This document shows positions 1 through 9,741 of a stretch of 64,000 bases of DNA, in pieces. Source of the stretch: Bin80 sp026709335 (lineage in GTDB: Bacteria > Bacteroidota > Rhodothermia > Rhodothermales > Bin80); contig OZ241385.1 in assembly GCA_965200825.1 (NCBI GenBank), positions 2,108,001 to 2,172,000 on the forward strand, read 5' to 3'. Position numbers and translations under genes: made by a program. The notes beneath the pieces were generated by a model, which was given only the letters and a program-made list of their open reading frames with translations, searched no databases and was not told the origin of the DNA. Numbering within the stretch: position 1 is the first letter of the stretch; each line of letters starts with the position of its first letter.

Positions 1-72
1 TGCTTCATCTGGTATGTCAGATGATGATATCATGGCAGGATGGAGGGGGAGTAAATGTCTACCGCGTCAGAT

Positions 73-1686
73 CTATGCGGCTTTTGCGAGGTCGATCTGC
101 TGTGTTGCCTTCCAGTGCTGAGGCAATAGCGTAGACCTCTGCTCTTCGGCAATCGTATGGATCCGTTTTAATACGTCCACCAACCACTCTTGTGGGTTCA
201 CCTCGTGCAAGGTACAGGTGTTGAGCAATGAATAGAGAATCGCCGCACGTTGCGCCGCATCATGGGAGCCCGCAAACAGGTAGTTCTTTCGTCCGAGTGC
301 AATCGGACGAACACGGTTCTCGACAAGATTGGTGTCAATCTCGACCTCCCCGTGATTCAAAAATCGCGTCAACTTCTGCCAGCGAACCAGCGCATACTGA
401 ACCGCCTGCTTCCAGGACTTCGGACCAACCAGTGCATTGAGCTCCAGAAATGCCTTGAGTTGATCAAAGATCGGAGCAGATTTTTCCTGACGTATGCACT
501 GCCGCTCTTCAAACGAAACGTCTCGCTCACGAAGATCTCGTTCAATCGCATAGATCTTCCGAAACAGCGATAGAACATGCCCGACATTCTGTTGAACAAA
601 CTCGTATTGGGAAGCTTTCACATTCTCAAACTTGCGCCGGCAATGCGTCACACAGTTGAAGTGCTCAATCCCCTCGAAGTGATCAAATCGGTCATACACC
701 TTGTAGGCATCGGTCTGCAACTTCCCCTGAAATCCCTCTAAGATCCCCATCGGGCCATCTCTGGATCGTCCCCGCTGGTACTCCACGAACACCAACCGGG
801 GAGTCGGGGCTGAGTAGAGCCAGAAATAACCAAGATGATGCTGGCCAGATGCTTTGCTTTTGGTCTGATCCCGCACCGGAATGCGGGTCTCGTCCGCTTG
901 AATGTATCCACTGCTGAGTACTTCTGTACGATGAAGATCATAGAGAGGCTCCAGATCGGTGGCCACATGGGTGCAAAAATCGTTCAACGTCGAGGTCGGA
1001 AGGTCGGCGCCCAGGCGGAAAAACTGTTTGCGCGTTCGATCAACAGGAAGATGATCCACATATTTATTGATCACGATTTGCGCCAGCATCTGCGCCGACG
1101 CCGTGCGTTTTCCGCTCACCTCCGCAGGCAACTCCCCCATCAAAACCCCTGCACCTTTGTTCGTTGGATCCACATACTTGTTGCGTACATATTCATACAC
1201 AAAGATCTGCGCCGGCCGATAATGGAAGACCCGGTGCACGTCCTCGCCAATCTTTCTGAGATGCGACAACTCTCCCTCCGGATCAATCACAATGGTCTTG
1301 GTGGGAAGATCCTGGTTCCGCCCTCCAAAGAGCCGCCTCGGCTTCTTTCGTGAGTAGGTCACCTTGATCTGTTTCTCCTCTTCTTGTGCGGGGGCCATCA
1401 CCGGAGCCTGATCCCCAAATAAATCTCCCTGATCCGGATGGACAAACCGCTCCCGTTTTTGACCATACAACTTGCGAAGAAGGTAATCTATCTTCTCCTG
1501 AGCATCCACCATCTCTTCCTTCGCCTGAATTAATTCGGTCAGAAACAGTCGCACAAACTCTTCACACTCGTCCCCGAATTTGCACATGAATTCCAGCACA
1601 CGCTGCGCATCCTCCTCGCCAAGAATCGCGACCAAAACCGGCCCCAAAGAGTCCTCGCAAACCAGCTGATTATTCGCGTTGCTCAT
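73..1686 (-). CDS. IS66 family transposase (TnpC type)
   Basis: A 537-residue protein that would catalyse cut-and-paste movement of an IS66-type element. The N-terminal part (about residues 45-80) is a helical leucine-zipper-like stretch followed by the 'KLYGQKRERF' segment typical of IS66 TnpC. The catalytic core carries an Asp in 'IQADETRIPV' (about residue 265), a second acidic region around 'QTDAYKVYDRF', and the IS66 C-terminal signature 'NRVRPIALGRKNYLFAGS' with its preceding Glu in 'LVENRV'. No tnpA or tnpB companions are seen, as in the single-gene ISBst12-like subgroup. I could not find matching terminal inverted repeats, so the element boundaries are unset. The right-hand flank from about 1823 is an interspersed repeat that recurs at 45712. 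Confidence 0.93.
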   Translation of the reverse strand: MSNANNQLVCEDSLGPVLVAILGEEDAQRVLEFMCKFGDECEEFVRLFLTELIQAKEEMVDAQEKIDYLLRKLYGQKRERFVHPDQGDLFGDQAPVMAPAQEEEKQIKVTYSRKKPRRLFGGRNQDLPTKTIVIDPEGELSHLRKIGEDVHRVFHYRPAQIFVYEYVRNKYVDPTNKGAGVLMGELPAEVSGKRTASAQMLAQIVINKYVDHLPVDRTRKQFFRLGADLPTSTLNDFCTHVATDLEPLYDLHRTEVLSSGYIQADETRIPVRDQTKSKASGQHHLGYFWLYSAPTPRLVFVEYQRGRSRDGPMGILEGFQGKLQTDAYKVYDRFDHFEGIEHFNCVTHCRRKFENVKASQYEFVQQNVGHVLSLFRKIYAIERDLRERDVSFEERQCIRQEKSAPIFDQLKAFLELNALVGPKSWKQAVQYALVRWQKLTRFLNHGEVEIDTNLVENRVRPIALGRKNYLFAGSHDAAQRAAILYSLLNTCTLHEVNPQEWLVDVLKRIHTIAEEQRSTLLPQHWKATQQIDLAKAA

Positions 1687-1822
1687 GATGCAATAAAGAT
1701 ACGAATTGCCCCTGAAACTTCCTCAAAAATTCGCCCTTCTTTTGGGGTTATTTCTCAAAAAAATCAATGAACTTCATCAACTCCACTACGAAACAGGAAC
1801 ACCTCAAAAAACCTGCCCAATT

Positions 1823-1934
1823 CTTTCAATCTTGATGCTTTATTCCCCACATTGGATCCCCGTACACATTGAAAATTGTTAACCTCAATTTATTAGTAAA
1901 ATGATTATCTTACATGGGATTTTCGTATGCATAC
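1823..1934. repeat. Interspersed ~110 bp repeat, copy also at 45712-45824
   Basis: This stretch aligns base by base with 45712-45824. Both contain 'TCAATCTTGA', 'CACATTGGATC', 'CACATTGAAAAT', 'AAATGATTAT' and 'GGGATTTTCGTATG' in the same order and spacing, at roughly 80 percent identity by eye. At 45712 the unit is the end of the leader in front of a peptide/beta-propeller operon. Here it sits between IS66 and the metallophosphoesterase and supplies that gene's last codons. It therefore looks like a displaced fragment of the propeller-locus leader. Apart from this repeat, the spacer 1687-1904 shows nothing recognisable. Confidence 0.7.
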
Positions 1935-2579
1935 GTTGAAGTAGTCAACTCCTAGCCTGTGATATTCTCCATGAGCACTATGAATATGGCCGAAAAACAC
2001 TGCTTTCAGATCCAATAATTCCAGGCAACGATTATACAAATCGTGACTACCAAGATGATTATTGGATCGAATGTCTATTGTATCTAGAATTGAGTACGGG
2101 GGGCCATGACATACAATCACATTGGTCGCATCTGGAATATTATCCGTATATGTAGACATATCATCACCCTGAAAGAACCACGGGCCAAACGGTGGAGTGT
2201 GTGGTAAACCCCATACCTTTACAGTACTTGTCTCCGAATCCTCAAATAGAATTACACCATCATTCATTAAAAGATGTACACCTATCTTTTCCATTTCTGA
2301 CTGACACTGCTCTGGCATGCACTCACAAATTTGGTCATGATTGCCTGGAACCACTATAATGGACCTGAATTGATCTCGAATTAGAGATAATTCATGCAAA
2401 AACCATTTCCATGACTGCCTGTGGCTGTTATGGATTATGGATTTGCTTAAATGATTCGTTCTGCCGGCAGTGAAGTCTCCACAATGAATGAGAATATCGC
2501 TCTCGCAGCCCTTTAGCAGATCTGGCAAGGCGACTCTGCTATGCGTATCACTGATTGCGGTTATACTAAGTTCAGCCAT
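1905..2579 (-). CDS. Metallophosphoesterase, probably with a truncated or replaced C-terminus
   Basis: A calcineurin-like (class III) metallophosphoesterase of 224 residues, expected to hydrolyse a phosphoester with two metal ions. The motif order is complete: 'DTH' near residue 11, 'HCGDF' near 32, 'GNHDQ' near 78, 'CHGPP' near 158 and 'GHIHSAHG' near 198. There is no signal peptide, so it is likely cytosolic. The last residues after 'YFN' are encoded inside an interspersed repeat (1823-1934). Relatives normally continue past the 'FVN' strand, so the native tail appears to be lost, although all metal ligands remain. It is divergently transcribed from the large LRR protein gene, with about 140 bp between them. 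The substrate is unknown. Confidence 0.85.
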   Translation of the reverse strand: MAELSITAISDTHSRVALPDLLKGCESDILIHCGDFTAGRTNHLSKSIIHNSHRQSWKWFLHELSLIRDQFRSIIVVPGNHDQICECMPEQCQSEMEKIGVHLLMNDGVILFEDSETSTVKVWGLPHTPPFGPWFFQGDDMSTYTDNIPDATNVIVCHGPPYSILDTIDIRSNNHLGSHDLYNRCLELLDLKAVFFGHIHSAHGEYHRLGVDYFNVCIRKSHVR

Positions 2580-2719
2580 ACTAAAATGAATTTAACGTGA
2601 TAAGTTGTAAAGCGCACACCGTTTTGGAGAATTGACTCGGTATTGACCAGTCACAATAAAAAATGAAAAGTTTTACCTAAATTTTGAAGCAAATTCACCG
2701 AACCTATTGAAGTATTATT

Positions 2720-5700
2720 ATGAGAGGAGCCGCAGCCACCTTGCTATTAATATTTTTCTCTGCTCCAATACTTTATGCCCAAAAATTATTGATTACTCCG
2801 TCAGAGACTACAATCATAGAGGGGGATTCAGGAGAGTTTACGGTTGCACTATCATCGGAGCCGACAGGAGATGTAACGATCACGATTGTAAGATTGAGTG
2901 GTGCAGAAATCAGTTTGAATGTCACCGAGTTGATCTTTAATTCTTCAAACTGGAATCAACCGCAGACCGTGACAATGACGGCGGAGCATGATGCGGATTC
3001 TGAGGATGGTGCTGGATCACTGATTTTGATTGCAAGCGGAGGTGGTTACGAAATAAGTGGAGGTGGGGTATTTGTTCAACCTGATACAGTAAGAATCGAG
3101 TCACTTGGAACGACTATTCAACTTGAGGCGGTAATCTATGATCAGGACGGAGCCTCAATAGAGGAGGTGGACTTGGAATGGTTGAGTGCAGATCCCTCTA
3201 TAGCTGTAGTGGATACAACTGGCAAGGTCACCGGCGTAGGTTTGGGGGAAACAACAATCATGGCCACATTGGCAACTGCTTCTGGGTCGGCAACAATCTT
3301 GGTAGATGGCTCAGACAGCACTCCCTCTTCTGATCGTGAAATCCTTGAGACGCTGTACAAAGTGACTGGAGGGGAGAATTGGTTCATACAAGACAACTGG
3401 ATGACGAATACGCCTCTTCACACATGGTATGGTGTGCATACTGACGTAGCGGGATATGTAACGGCCTTAGAACTTGGCACGAATAATTTAACGGGGCCGA
3501 TCCCGCCAGAACTCGGCAAACTTACCCGGTTAAAGGAATTGACTTTGGCTCATAATTCTCTGACCGGCTCGATCCCACCTGAGCTTGGGGACTTAGCACA
3601 GTTGGAGAGATTGTACATATACTCGAATGAACTCATAGGCCCACTCCCCCCTGAACTTGGCAATCTCACTCAATTGAAGTCACTGATCACTGGTACGAAT
3701 CATCTCGAAGGGCCCATTCCACCCGAATTTGGCAATATGGTGCAATTGGAAGAATTAATCATGACAGACAATGCCCTGACCGGGCCGATCCCTCCCGAGC
3801 TCGGAAATCTCGGGAATTTGCGAGAGATGATTTTGTGGAGTAATTCCCTTTCGGGCGAGGTTCCGTCGGAGCTCGGCGGACTTGAGAATTTAAGAAATTT
3901 GGTGTTATGGTCAAACCAACTTACGGGTCAAATCCCTCCAGAACTCGCCAATCTGAGTCAGTTAACAATACTGGATTTGGATTGGAATCAACTCACGGGC
4001 TCAATTCCACCGGAGCTGGGTAATCTTAGACAATTGAAGACCATATCGTTAGTTGAAAATTCTCTTACAGGTTCCATTCCGCCAGAACTTGGCAGGCTTA
4101 CGGAGTTGGAACAGCTGAAACTGACATCCAATCAATTTACTGGTATAATCCCATCCGAACTTGGGAGTCTTAGAAATTTAATTGAGTTCAAAATTAGCGA
4201 AAATAAGCTGACCGGCTCCATTCCGTCAGAGCTTGGTAGCTTAAGTCAGTTAAAGCAATTATGGTTGTCCAACAATCAACTAACCGGCTCCATTCCGTCA
4301 GAGCTCGGGAATCTGAGTCAGTTAACAACACTGGATTTGGGCCATAACCAGATAACGGGATCAATTCCACCCAAACTGGGTAGCCTTATAGGTTTGACAG
4401 GGTTATTTCTTCGTGGTAACCAACTTACGGGCTTGATCCCGCCAAAGCTTGGTAGCCTGATTAATTTGACCTATTTGGATCTCGGAAAAAATCAATTAAC
4501 AGGCTTGCTCCCCCCAGAGCTTGGCGACTTGGCGCAACTACAAAGACTGTGGGCTTACAACAATCAGCTGACTGGTTCCATTCCTCCAGAGTTCGGCAAC
4601 CTTGCACAGTTAAATACACTAGGATTGGATGGCAATTCTGACATGCAAGGATTCATTCCACGCAGTATGTTAGGGCTTAATCCAGAATCCATATATGTAC
4701 ACGAAACGGGAATTTGTATACAACAGGATTCGATATTTTTGAAATGGTGGAATCTCATTCCGATTCGCAATCATAGCAATTGTAGTCCGGTACAGATTGA
4801 CTACCTCGCTCTGATGGAGTTGTATCACAGGACGAACGGTCCTTCGTGGGTGAATACAGCCGGATGGGGGAGTGATAATTCGCTGGATACATGGCATGGC
4901 GTGAGTGTAGAAAATGGGAGAGTCGTAGAGCTCTCGTTGCAGAACAACGGTCTCGAGGGTTCAATCCCCAGCGAAGTGTCAAACCTGACTGCACTGAGAG
5001 TTTTGAATCTCACCGGCAATCTTCTCTCGGGCGCCTTCCCGGAATCAATTTCGTTCATGTCGGAATTGGCCGAACTACGAATCAGCAACAATAGTGAACT
5101 TACGGGCGTTTTCACGGACGCTCTCTCAAATCTTACGAATCTGGAAGTATTTCACTTCGAGAATACGTCGCTGTGTGTTTCGCCAGGCCAGAGATTTCAG
5201 AGATGGTATACCAGCATCGGCGATGTGAGTGGGATAGTCTGTAGCAACCCCTCCGAAATCAGGTTAGACGTACCAGTGGCTTATTTAACCCAATCTATAC
5301 AGACTCAGGAAAATACGGTGCGACTGATTGAGGGTCGGGATGCCTTGCTCCGCGTTTTTATTACAACAGATGTAGTACCTGCATTCTTTGAACCCAGGAT
5401 TACAGCCAAGATACGCGGAGGTGGCAAAATGCATCAAGTAGAGATGACAAGAGAAGGCGATCGACTCGCACTAGAGGTAGATGAAAGCCACCTAGACAAT
5501 TCATTCAATGCCGTAATCCCGGGAGATGTTATCACCCGGGGTGCCACCTTGGTGGTTGAGGCAGATCCTGAGGGAGTGATTCCACGCGCGCCCGGAAGCC
5601 AAGATCGTTACCCTGCTACAGGTGAGGCGAATTTGAATGTAGTTTCAGTTCCAGATATGGAGTTGACTGTGGTTCCCGTTCTAGAAGCAACCGAGCCAGA

Positions 5701-6712
5701 GCGATCCGTGATTGAATGGGCCGACAAAATTGACGACAATAGCTCTGAAGTCGCATTGCTTAAGCATGCTTTTCCGTTCCATGGATTTCGTGCGAAAAGT
5801 CGAGATTCATATGTTACTTCGCTAGACTTAACTTCCGAAGGTTGGAACCTGATATTAGAATTAGAAGCTTTGCGTATGTTGGACAATGCAACGGGGTATT
5901 ATTACGGAGCTGCTGCGAGCGTGAACGGCTATGTACGTGGAATCGCAAGACTCGGTGGTTGGGTCAGTATGGGAAAGGCATGGGATACAGAGTTGGCCCA
6001 CGAGGTGGGACACTCGCTCAATTTGTTGCATGCGCCTTGCGGAGAACCGGACGGCTTAGACTCAGAATATCCCTATGCAGGTGGGAGTGTTGGTGTATGG
6101 GGGTATGATTTTCACGCTGATACTTTGATTTCACCTCATTATCACAAAGATATTATGGGCTATTGCTATGACCAAGGCTGGTTGAGCGATTACTTCTTTG
6201 AGAAGGTAATCGATTATCGTGAAGAAGTTGAAGGAAAGGCCGAGCGTCGCGCAGCTGGGGTAGCTCAAGCAGCCGATGTCCTAGTGCTTTGGGGAGGTGT
6301 TCAAGATGGTAATCTCCGCATTGAACCGCCATTTTCTGCAACCGCTCCTGTACAATTGCCAGAGGCGGATGGGCCGTATCAACTTGAGGGATTTGGAGGG
6401 AACGAGGTATTGTTTTCACTCTCGTTTACGCCAGGCAGAGATAAATTCGGAGACAGGTATTTCTTCTTCGCAATCCAGATTGAAGAGGGATGGGAAGAAT
6501 CAATGGATCAAATTGTTCTCACAGGTCCAGAGGGAAGCGTGACAGTCAATACGAATGACCAACGAACACTGTCAATCATTCGGGATGAAGAAACTGGACA
6601 AGTCCGTGGGATTCTTCGAGATTGGGAAGGCGAATTACCTAGTGCATTTGGAGACCCTGAGAATCTCAGAATCACGACATTTCAGAATCTCACGGACTCG
6701 GTTCGCCTGTAA
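2720..6712 (+). CDS. Secreted LRR protein with Ig-like domains and a metzincin-type protease domain
   Basis: A 1330-residue exported protein. A signal peptide (about residues 1-20, ending 'LYAQ') leads into a beta-sandwich repeat (about 25-115, with 'SNWNQPQTVT') and a BIG2-like Ig domain (about 125-205). Next come about 17 leucine-rich repeats of the plant type, 24 residues each with the core 'LTGSIPPELGNL', and a second N-cap ('SWVNTAGWGS') with three more repeats to about residue 820. The C-terminal third has the zinc-binding metzincin signature 'HEVGHSLNLLH' (ligands H1094, H1098, H1104; catalytic E1095) and a likely Met-turn at M1146 in 'DIMGY'. The pattern suggests a surface or secreted metalloprotease with an LRR recognition region. 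No T9SS sorting domain is obvious at the C-terminus. The substrate is unknown. Confidence 0.88.
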   Translation: MRGAAATLLLIFFSAPILYAQKLLITPSETTIIEGDSGEFTVALSSEPTGDVTITIVRLSGAEISLNVTELIFNSSNWNQPQTVTMTAEHDADSEDGAGSLILIASGGGYEISGGGVFVQPDTVRIESLGTTIQLEAVIYDQDGASIEEVDLEWLSADPSIAVVDTTGKVTGVGLGETTIMATLATASGSATILVDGSDSTPSSDREILETLYKVTGGENWFIQDNWMTNTPLHTWYGVHTDVAGYVTALELGTNNLTGPIPPELGKLTRLKELTLAHNSLTGSIPPELGDLAQLERLYIYSNELIGPLPPELGNLTQLKSLITGTNHLEGPIPPEFGNMVQLEELIMTDNALTGPIPPELGNLGNLREMILWSNSLSGEVPSELGGLENLRNLVLWSNQLTGQIPPELANLSQLTILDLDWNQLTGSIPPELGNLRQLKTISLVENSLTGSIPPELGRLTELEQLKLTSNQFTGIIPSELGSLRNLIEFKISENKLTGSIPSELGSLSQLKQLWLSNNQLTGSIPSELGNLSQLTTLDLGHNQITGSIPPKLGSLIGLTGLFLRGNQLTGLIPPKLGSLINLTYLDLGKNQLTGLLPPELGDLAQLQRLWAYNNQLTGSIPPEFGNLAQLNTLGLDGNSDMQGFIPRSMLGLNPESIYVHETGICIQQDSIFLKWWNLIPIRNHSNCSPVQIDYLALMELYHRTNGPSWVNTAGWGSDNSLDTWHGVSVENGRVVELSLQNNGLEGSIPSEVSNLTALRVLNLTGNLLSGAFPESISFMSELAELRISNNSELTGVFTDALSNLTNLEVFHFENTSLCVSPGQRFQRWYTSIGDVSGIVCSNPSEIRLDVPVAYLTQSIQTQENTVRLIEGRDALLRVFITTDVVPAFFEPRITAKIRGGGKMHQVEMTREGDRLALEVDESHLDNSFNAVIPGDVITRGATLVVEADPEGVIPRAPGSQDRYPATGEANLNVVSVPDMELTVVPVLEATEPERSVIEWADKIDDNSSEVALLKHAFPFHGFRAKSRDSYVTSLDLTSEGWNLILELEALRMLDNATGYYYGAAASVNGYVRGIARLGGWVSMGKAWDTELAHEVGHSLNLLHAPCGEPDGLDSEYPYAGGSVGVWGYDFHADTLISPHYHKDIMGYCYDQGWLSDYFFEKVIDYREEVEGKAERRAAGVAQAADVLVLWGGVQDGNLRIEPPFSATAPVQLPEADGPYQLEGFGGNEVLFSLSFTPGRDKFGDRYFFFAIQIEEGWEESMDQIVLTGPEGSVTVNTNDQRTLSIIRDEETGQVRGILRDWEGELPSAFGDPENLRITTFQNLTDSVRL

Positions 6713-6889
6713 GGTATACAGCACTGATCCTTGTCAACAGTTACACTTATACCTTGCCACTCAGGACATAAGTGGTAGATACGTTTGTGAGTATCGTGAA
6801 TTACTAACAATAGATCAATTTCCAATTTTCCGAGAGCAATATCGTTTTGATCTCATTTATTGACGAGTTCAAAAAGTCAGTAATGGTCC

Positions 6890-6934
6890 CGTGGAAAACA
6901 TTAACAGGTAAAACCTGTGTCCGTGGTTTCCACG
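6890..6934. terminator. Nested hairpin in the 337-bp gap 6713-7049, possible terminator
   Basis: The inner stem ACAGGT (6904-6909) pairs with ACCTGT (6913-6918) across a 3-nt loop. The outer arms CGTGGAAA (6890-6897) and TTTCCACG (6927-6934) are also complementary. No clean T-run follows, so a classical rho-independent terminator is not proven. It lies between two convergent genes and could end either transcript. Nothing else is seen in the gap. Confidence 0.4.
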
Positions 6935-7049
6935 ATTTGGACCGGATGATGGATGCAATCTGCTCTACTAAAATATAAAACGATGGAAGCACCATTAACT
7001 TCCATCTTGTTGTCAGGTCCGAAGATGTGAGATCAAAATTTCATCAGAT

Positions 7050-7652
7050 TTATCGGACTTGGATTATGCGTCCAGTCTTTGAAAGTATCCCAGATGCTGT
7101 CTTTACATTGAAACGATAGATGTACAGCCCAGAACTTGTTGTGGGAAATTCCAAAGATAGTGAGTGATCCCAACCTGCATCCATCTTGTGTATTTCGGAA
7201 GAAAAAATCAAACGACCGAGTACGTCAAAGACCTCTGCGTAGACTTCTGCCTGCTCTGGTAGGTCAAATGCAATCGTTGTTGCTCCACGAAATGGATTGG
7301 GATAGCTACCTTGAATGGCCACTTCCTTGGGCAATTCTGAGCGCTCTTCACTCGCTGTATCCTCTACATCATCATCTGTTACCGTCACTTTCAACACCGC
7401 AATCACATTACCAGATTTTTTCTTACTCTTTGGCATCTGATTTACAGAGAGAGGACGTGTCGAGCGCTCTGTACTCCGTGTTCTCTTTATATCATTCCAA
7501 GATGTTGTGGAAACAATTAGTGGGGAGGGGAGGCTCGTATCGAAATCCTGGAAGCTTTCCTCTGCAATCATTCGTACTGTTTGGCAAGCCTTCAAACTCT
7601 GTGTTTGGGTGAGAGAAAGCGCCAAAAAAACCATCATCCAAATCAGTTTCAT
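7050..7652 (-). CDS. Secreted protein with type IX secretion C-terminal sorting domain
   Basis: About 200 residues. The start at 7652 gives a compact signal peptide ('MKLIWMMVFLALSLTQTQ'); a start five codons upstream at 7667 is also open. The middle is low-complexity and polar, with no known catalytic motif. The last 80 residues form a Por-secretion-type sorting domain: 'YPNPFRGATTIAFDLP', then 'VYAEVFDVLGR' and 'GLYIYRFN', ending in a basic tail. Such domains direct export through the type IX system and surface attachment or release. The small body ahead of the domain suggests a truncated cargo or a short structural protein. An ISL3 element lies 98 bp upstream on the same strand, so the native promoter may be displaced. 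Confidence 0.8.
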   Translation of the reverse strand: MKLIWMMVFLALSLTQTQSLKACQTVRMIAEESFQDFDTSLPSPLIVSTTSWNDIKRTRSTERSTRPLSVNQMPKSKKKSGNVIAVLKVTVTDDDVEDTASEERSELPKEVAIQGSYPNPFRGATTIAFDLPEQAEVYAEVFDVLGRLIFSSEIHKMDAGWDHSLSLEFPTTSSGLYIYRFNVKTASGILSKTGRIIQVR

Positions 7653-7750
7653 AGTGTATCTTAGCAAAGAAAGGAGAGAGTATATTATTGGATAACGAGC
7701 CTCTTATAAAAACCTGTCAATTCCAAAATTCAATGAACAAAAGCATTTTT

Positions 7751-9038
7751 GGTTCTACTGGGCTTTGTGTGGTTTGAGATCTAGACCTCCGCAGAAGAAG
7801 AGAATTGCGACTCTGAAGTTTTCAAACCTTCTGTATCCTCTTCCGATGGTTTTGATCTCTTGAATTTTCCCATTCATACGTTCAGCGATCGCATTGGATT
7901 GTGGATGGCAAAGCGCGTTACAGACTCCCTCATAATGTTCTCTGAACATCTCTGCAATCTTGATGACTTCTTTCACCCCTGCGGTTTCCACGCTTTTGAT
8001 CCAGAGATCAAAATCTTTCTTTGCTTCGGCGAAAGAGGTGCTGTTAAAGAGGGCTTTGAAGTCTTCTCGCAATCGCCAGGCTACACTGACTTCCAGGTTG
8101 GCTTCCTGGATGATCTTGAAGATCTCTTCCTGCGTTTTGGTGCGATTCTTCTCGTTCTTCAACAGTGCAAATCGGCTCCCCTTCAATTCTTCCGGATGGG
8201 TTTTCACTTCACGCTGGCGAACCTTGTTCAGCGCTGTATTGAGATACTGGATCAAATGAAACCGGTCGTGGATCAGGGCCGCCTCGGGAAAAACGGTTTT
8301 GACCGCTCCAATGAAGGCTTTCCACATATCGATGGAGACCGTCTCTACTTTCTCTTTTAGGTCTTCAAAAATGCGCTCTAAGAGTGCGATCGTGCCTTTT
8401 TTCGTCCGCCCTTCCCCGACATCAAGCACCACACCACGGGTCGAATCACAAACGATCGTTGCATAGACATGCCCGCGCCGGAGGGCTTTCTCATCCACGC
8501 TCACATGAGCGACTGCTTCCAGCTTCCTTCGCTTCATTCCGCGCTCAACCCCCCGGTGCATGAACGCATGAACCTGATCAAATGAGCAGCGGATCAACCC
8601 GGCCGTTTTGGTCTGATTCTTGTTCACCCGCAGGATCTCTATCGCCCAGCTCTCAAACGAATGCGTCGCATGACTTGATGGATCCGTCCAGGGAATCTCC
8701 ATCGTTTTGATCCCCGCAGAAGACTTCACGCGTGGAAGTCTGCAATGAATATAACAAACGCTCTGAAACCAGTCCAAGTGACGCCATACGCGCTCCCTGC
8801 GACGGTCATAAAATACTCCGGGTTCTCCCGTCTCTGGACAGATCAGGTTCTGCCCCGAATGCGAAAGATAAACATCAATTCGTCGCTCCTTCGGGTTAAA
8901 GGTGACCTCGTCAACTTGCCACTCGGAGTCAAGTCCTAACGAGTCCCGCATCACCGCATTCATAAATTCCTTTGTCATGAAATTTCTATATTTGATTCAG
9001 CTTGAATTTAATCATTTCATACAAAACCCTACAGAACC
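7751..9038 (-). mobile_element. ISL3 family insertion sequence, copy 1 (1288 bp)
   Basis: The ends are imperfect inverted repeats. Position 7751 begins GGTTCTACTGGGCTTTGTGT, and the complement of the right end begins GGTTCTGTAGGGTTTTGTAT. Both flanks carry the 8-bp direct repeat GCATTTTT (7743-7750 and 9039-9046), the ISL3-type target duplication. It is nearly identical to the copies at 38706 and 50044, and contains one transposase gene. Confidence 0.95.
7755..8978 (-). CDS. ISL3 family transposase (copy 1)
   Basis: A 407-residue DDE transposase of the ISL3 family. The N-terminal region (residues 1-90) would bind the ends. The catalytic domain includes 'VSVDEKALRRGH' (first Asp, about residue 160), 'VSIDMWKAF' (second Asp, about 220) followed by 'HDRFHLIQYLN', and the C-terminal 'SNAIAERMNGKIQEIK' with the catalytic Glu. 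The gene fills the element between the inverted repeats and appears intact. It matches copy 3 over the whole protein and differs from copy 2 at one residue (Met instead of Arg in 'AEMFREHYEG'). Confidence 0.96.
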   Translation of the reverse strand: MTKEFMNAVMRDSLGLDSEWQVDEVTFNPKERRIDVYLSHSGQNLICPETGEPGVFYDRRRERVWRHLDWFQSVCYIHCRLPRVKSSAGIKTMEIPWTDPSSHATHSFESWAIEILRVNKNQTKTAGLIRCSFDQVHAFMHRGVERGMKRRKLEAVAHVSVDEKALRRGHVYATIVCDSTRGVVLDVGEGRTKKGTIALLERIFEDLKEKVETVSIDMWKAFIGAVKTVFPEAALIHDRFHLIQYLNTALNKVRQREVKTHPEELKGSRFALLKNEKNRTKTQEEIFKIIQEANLEVSVAWRLREDFKALFNSTSFAEAKKDFDLWIKSVETAGVKEVIKIAEMFREHYEGVCNALCHPQSNAIAERMNGKIQEIKTIGRGYRRFENFRVAILFFCGGLDLKPHKAQ

Positions 9039-9741
9039 GCATTTTTTACTATCTATTCTTCAAACTCTTCTCTGTTCCCTAAAAAGAGAGAGTTCAGATT
9101 AGTTTACTGGGAACCCCAATTTTGAGACCCTACCGGCCATTGACCTTCACAGTCCAGCTATTCATTGAAAAATTTGGAGCATGGCTCGTATCAATTCTTC
9201 ACATCCTAAAAAGTTTTGACTGACTCCAAAAAGAACATTTTCGATTTCTCCCGAGCAGTCCGGTCACCTCATCAGAAACCAATTTCTTCAGCTGTGCAAT
9301 TCTGTCCTCGTTGAGTGCATCTGTCATCCGGTAATCTTTTCTACTGGAACGTCGCCCTCTGCATCCTTGGGCAGCCGGCGGACCATCCTCCGACACCCCG
9401 TAAACACTTCTGCAGCCCCCCATATATGATCATACAGAACTCCAAAAGGACCATGTAACTGCAAATTATGTAGCCGAATCTGGATTCAGGTCATTGTCTG
9501 ATGCCAAGGCAGTTCGAGAAATCAAGAAAATCGTATTTTTGGGTGAACTCTAGTTACGATCATGCACGAACCGTAGTATCAGCATTCGTAGCACCTTCGA
9601 ACATAAATAGGCTGCCCTTGGGTTGGCCAGTTCCATTTTCAGCTGTGGTGGGACTAACATGATTTTTTCATCGTTGAATAATTTCCCCGTTTCACCTCCA
9701 GTAAGCACAGTAAGCATTTCTAAAAAAAGTATAATGTGGTT
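9039..9741. other. 703-bp gap without a convincing gene
   Basis: After the ISL3 target duplication this stretch holds only short open frames without recognisable motifs, for example a 74-codon minus-strand frame at 9199-9423. It is probably eroded sequence upstream of the restriction-modification fragment, whose reading frame opens only at about 9742. Confidence 0.5.

Noticed and set aside
3474..4650. Regular short repeats that might suggest a CRISPR-like or tandem repeat array
   Set aside because: They are 72-bp coding repeats of the LRR domain with degenerate sequence and no spacer/repeat structure. No CRISPR array was seen anywhere in the window.
7860..8360. 166-codon open frames antisense to each ISL3 transposase
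   Set aside because: They lie fully inside the transposase on the other strand, appear identically in every copy and have no family resemblance, so they are shadows of the coding gene.
9199..9423. 74-codon minus-strand frame in the 9.0-9.7 kb gap
   Set aside because: No recognisable motif, no ribosome-binding site and no coupling to neighbours.
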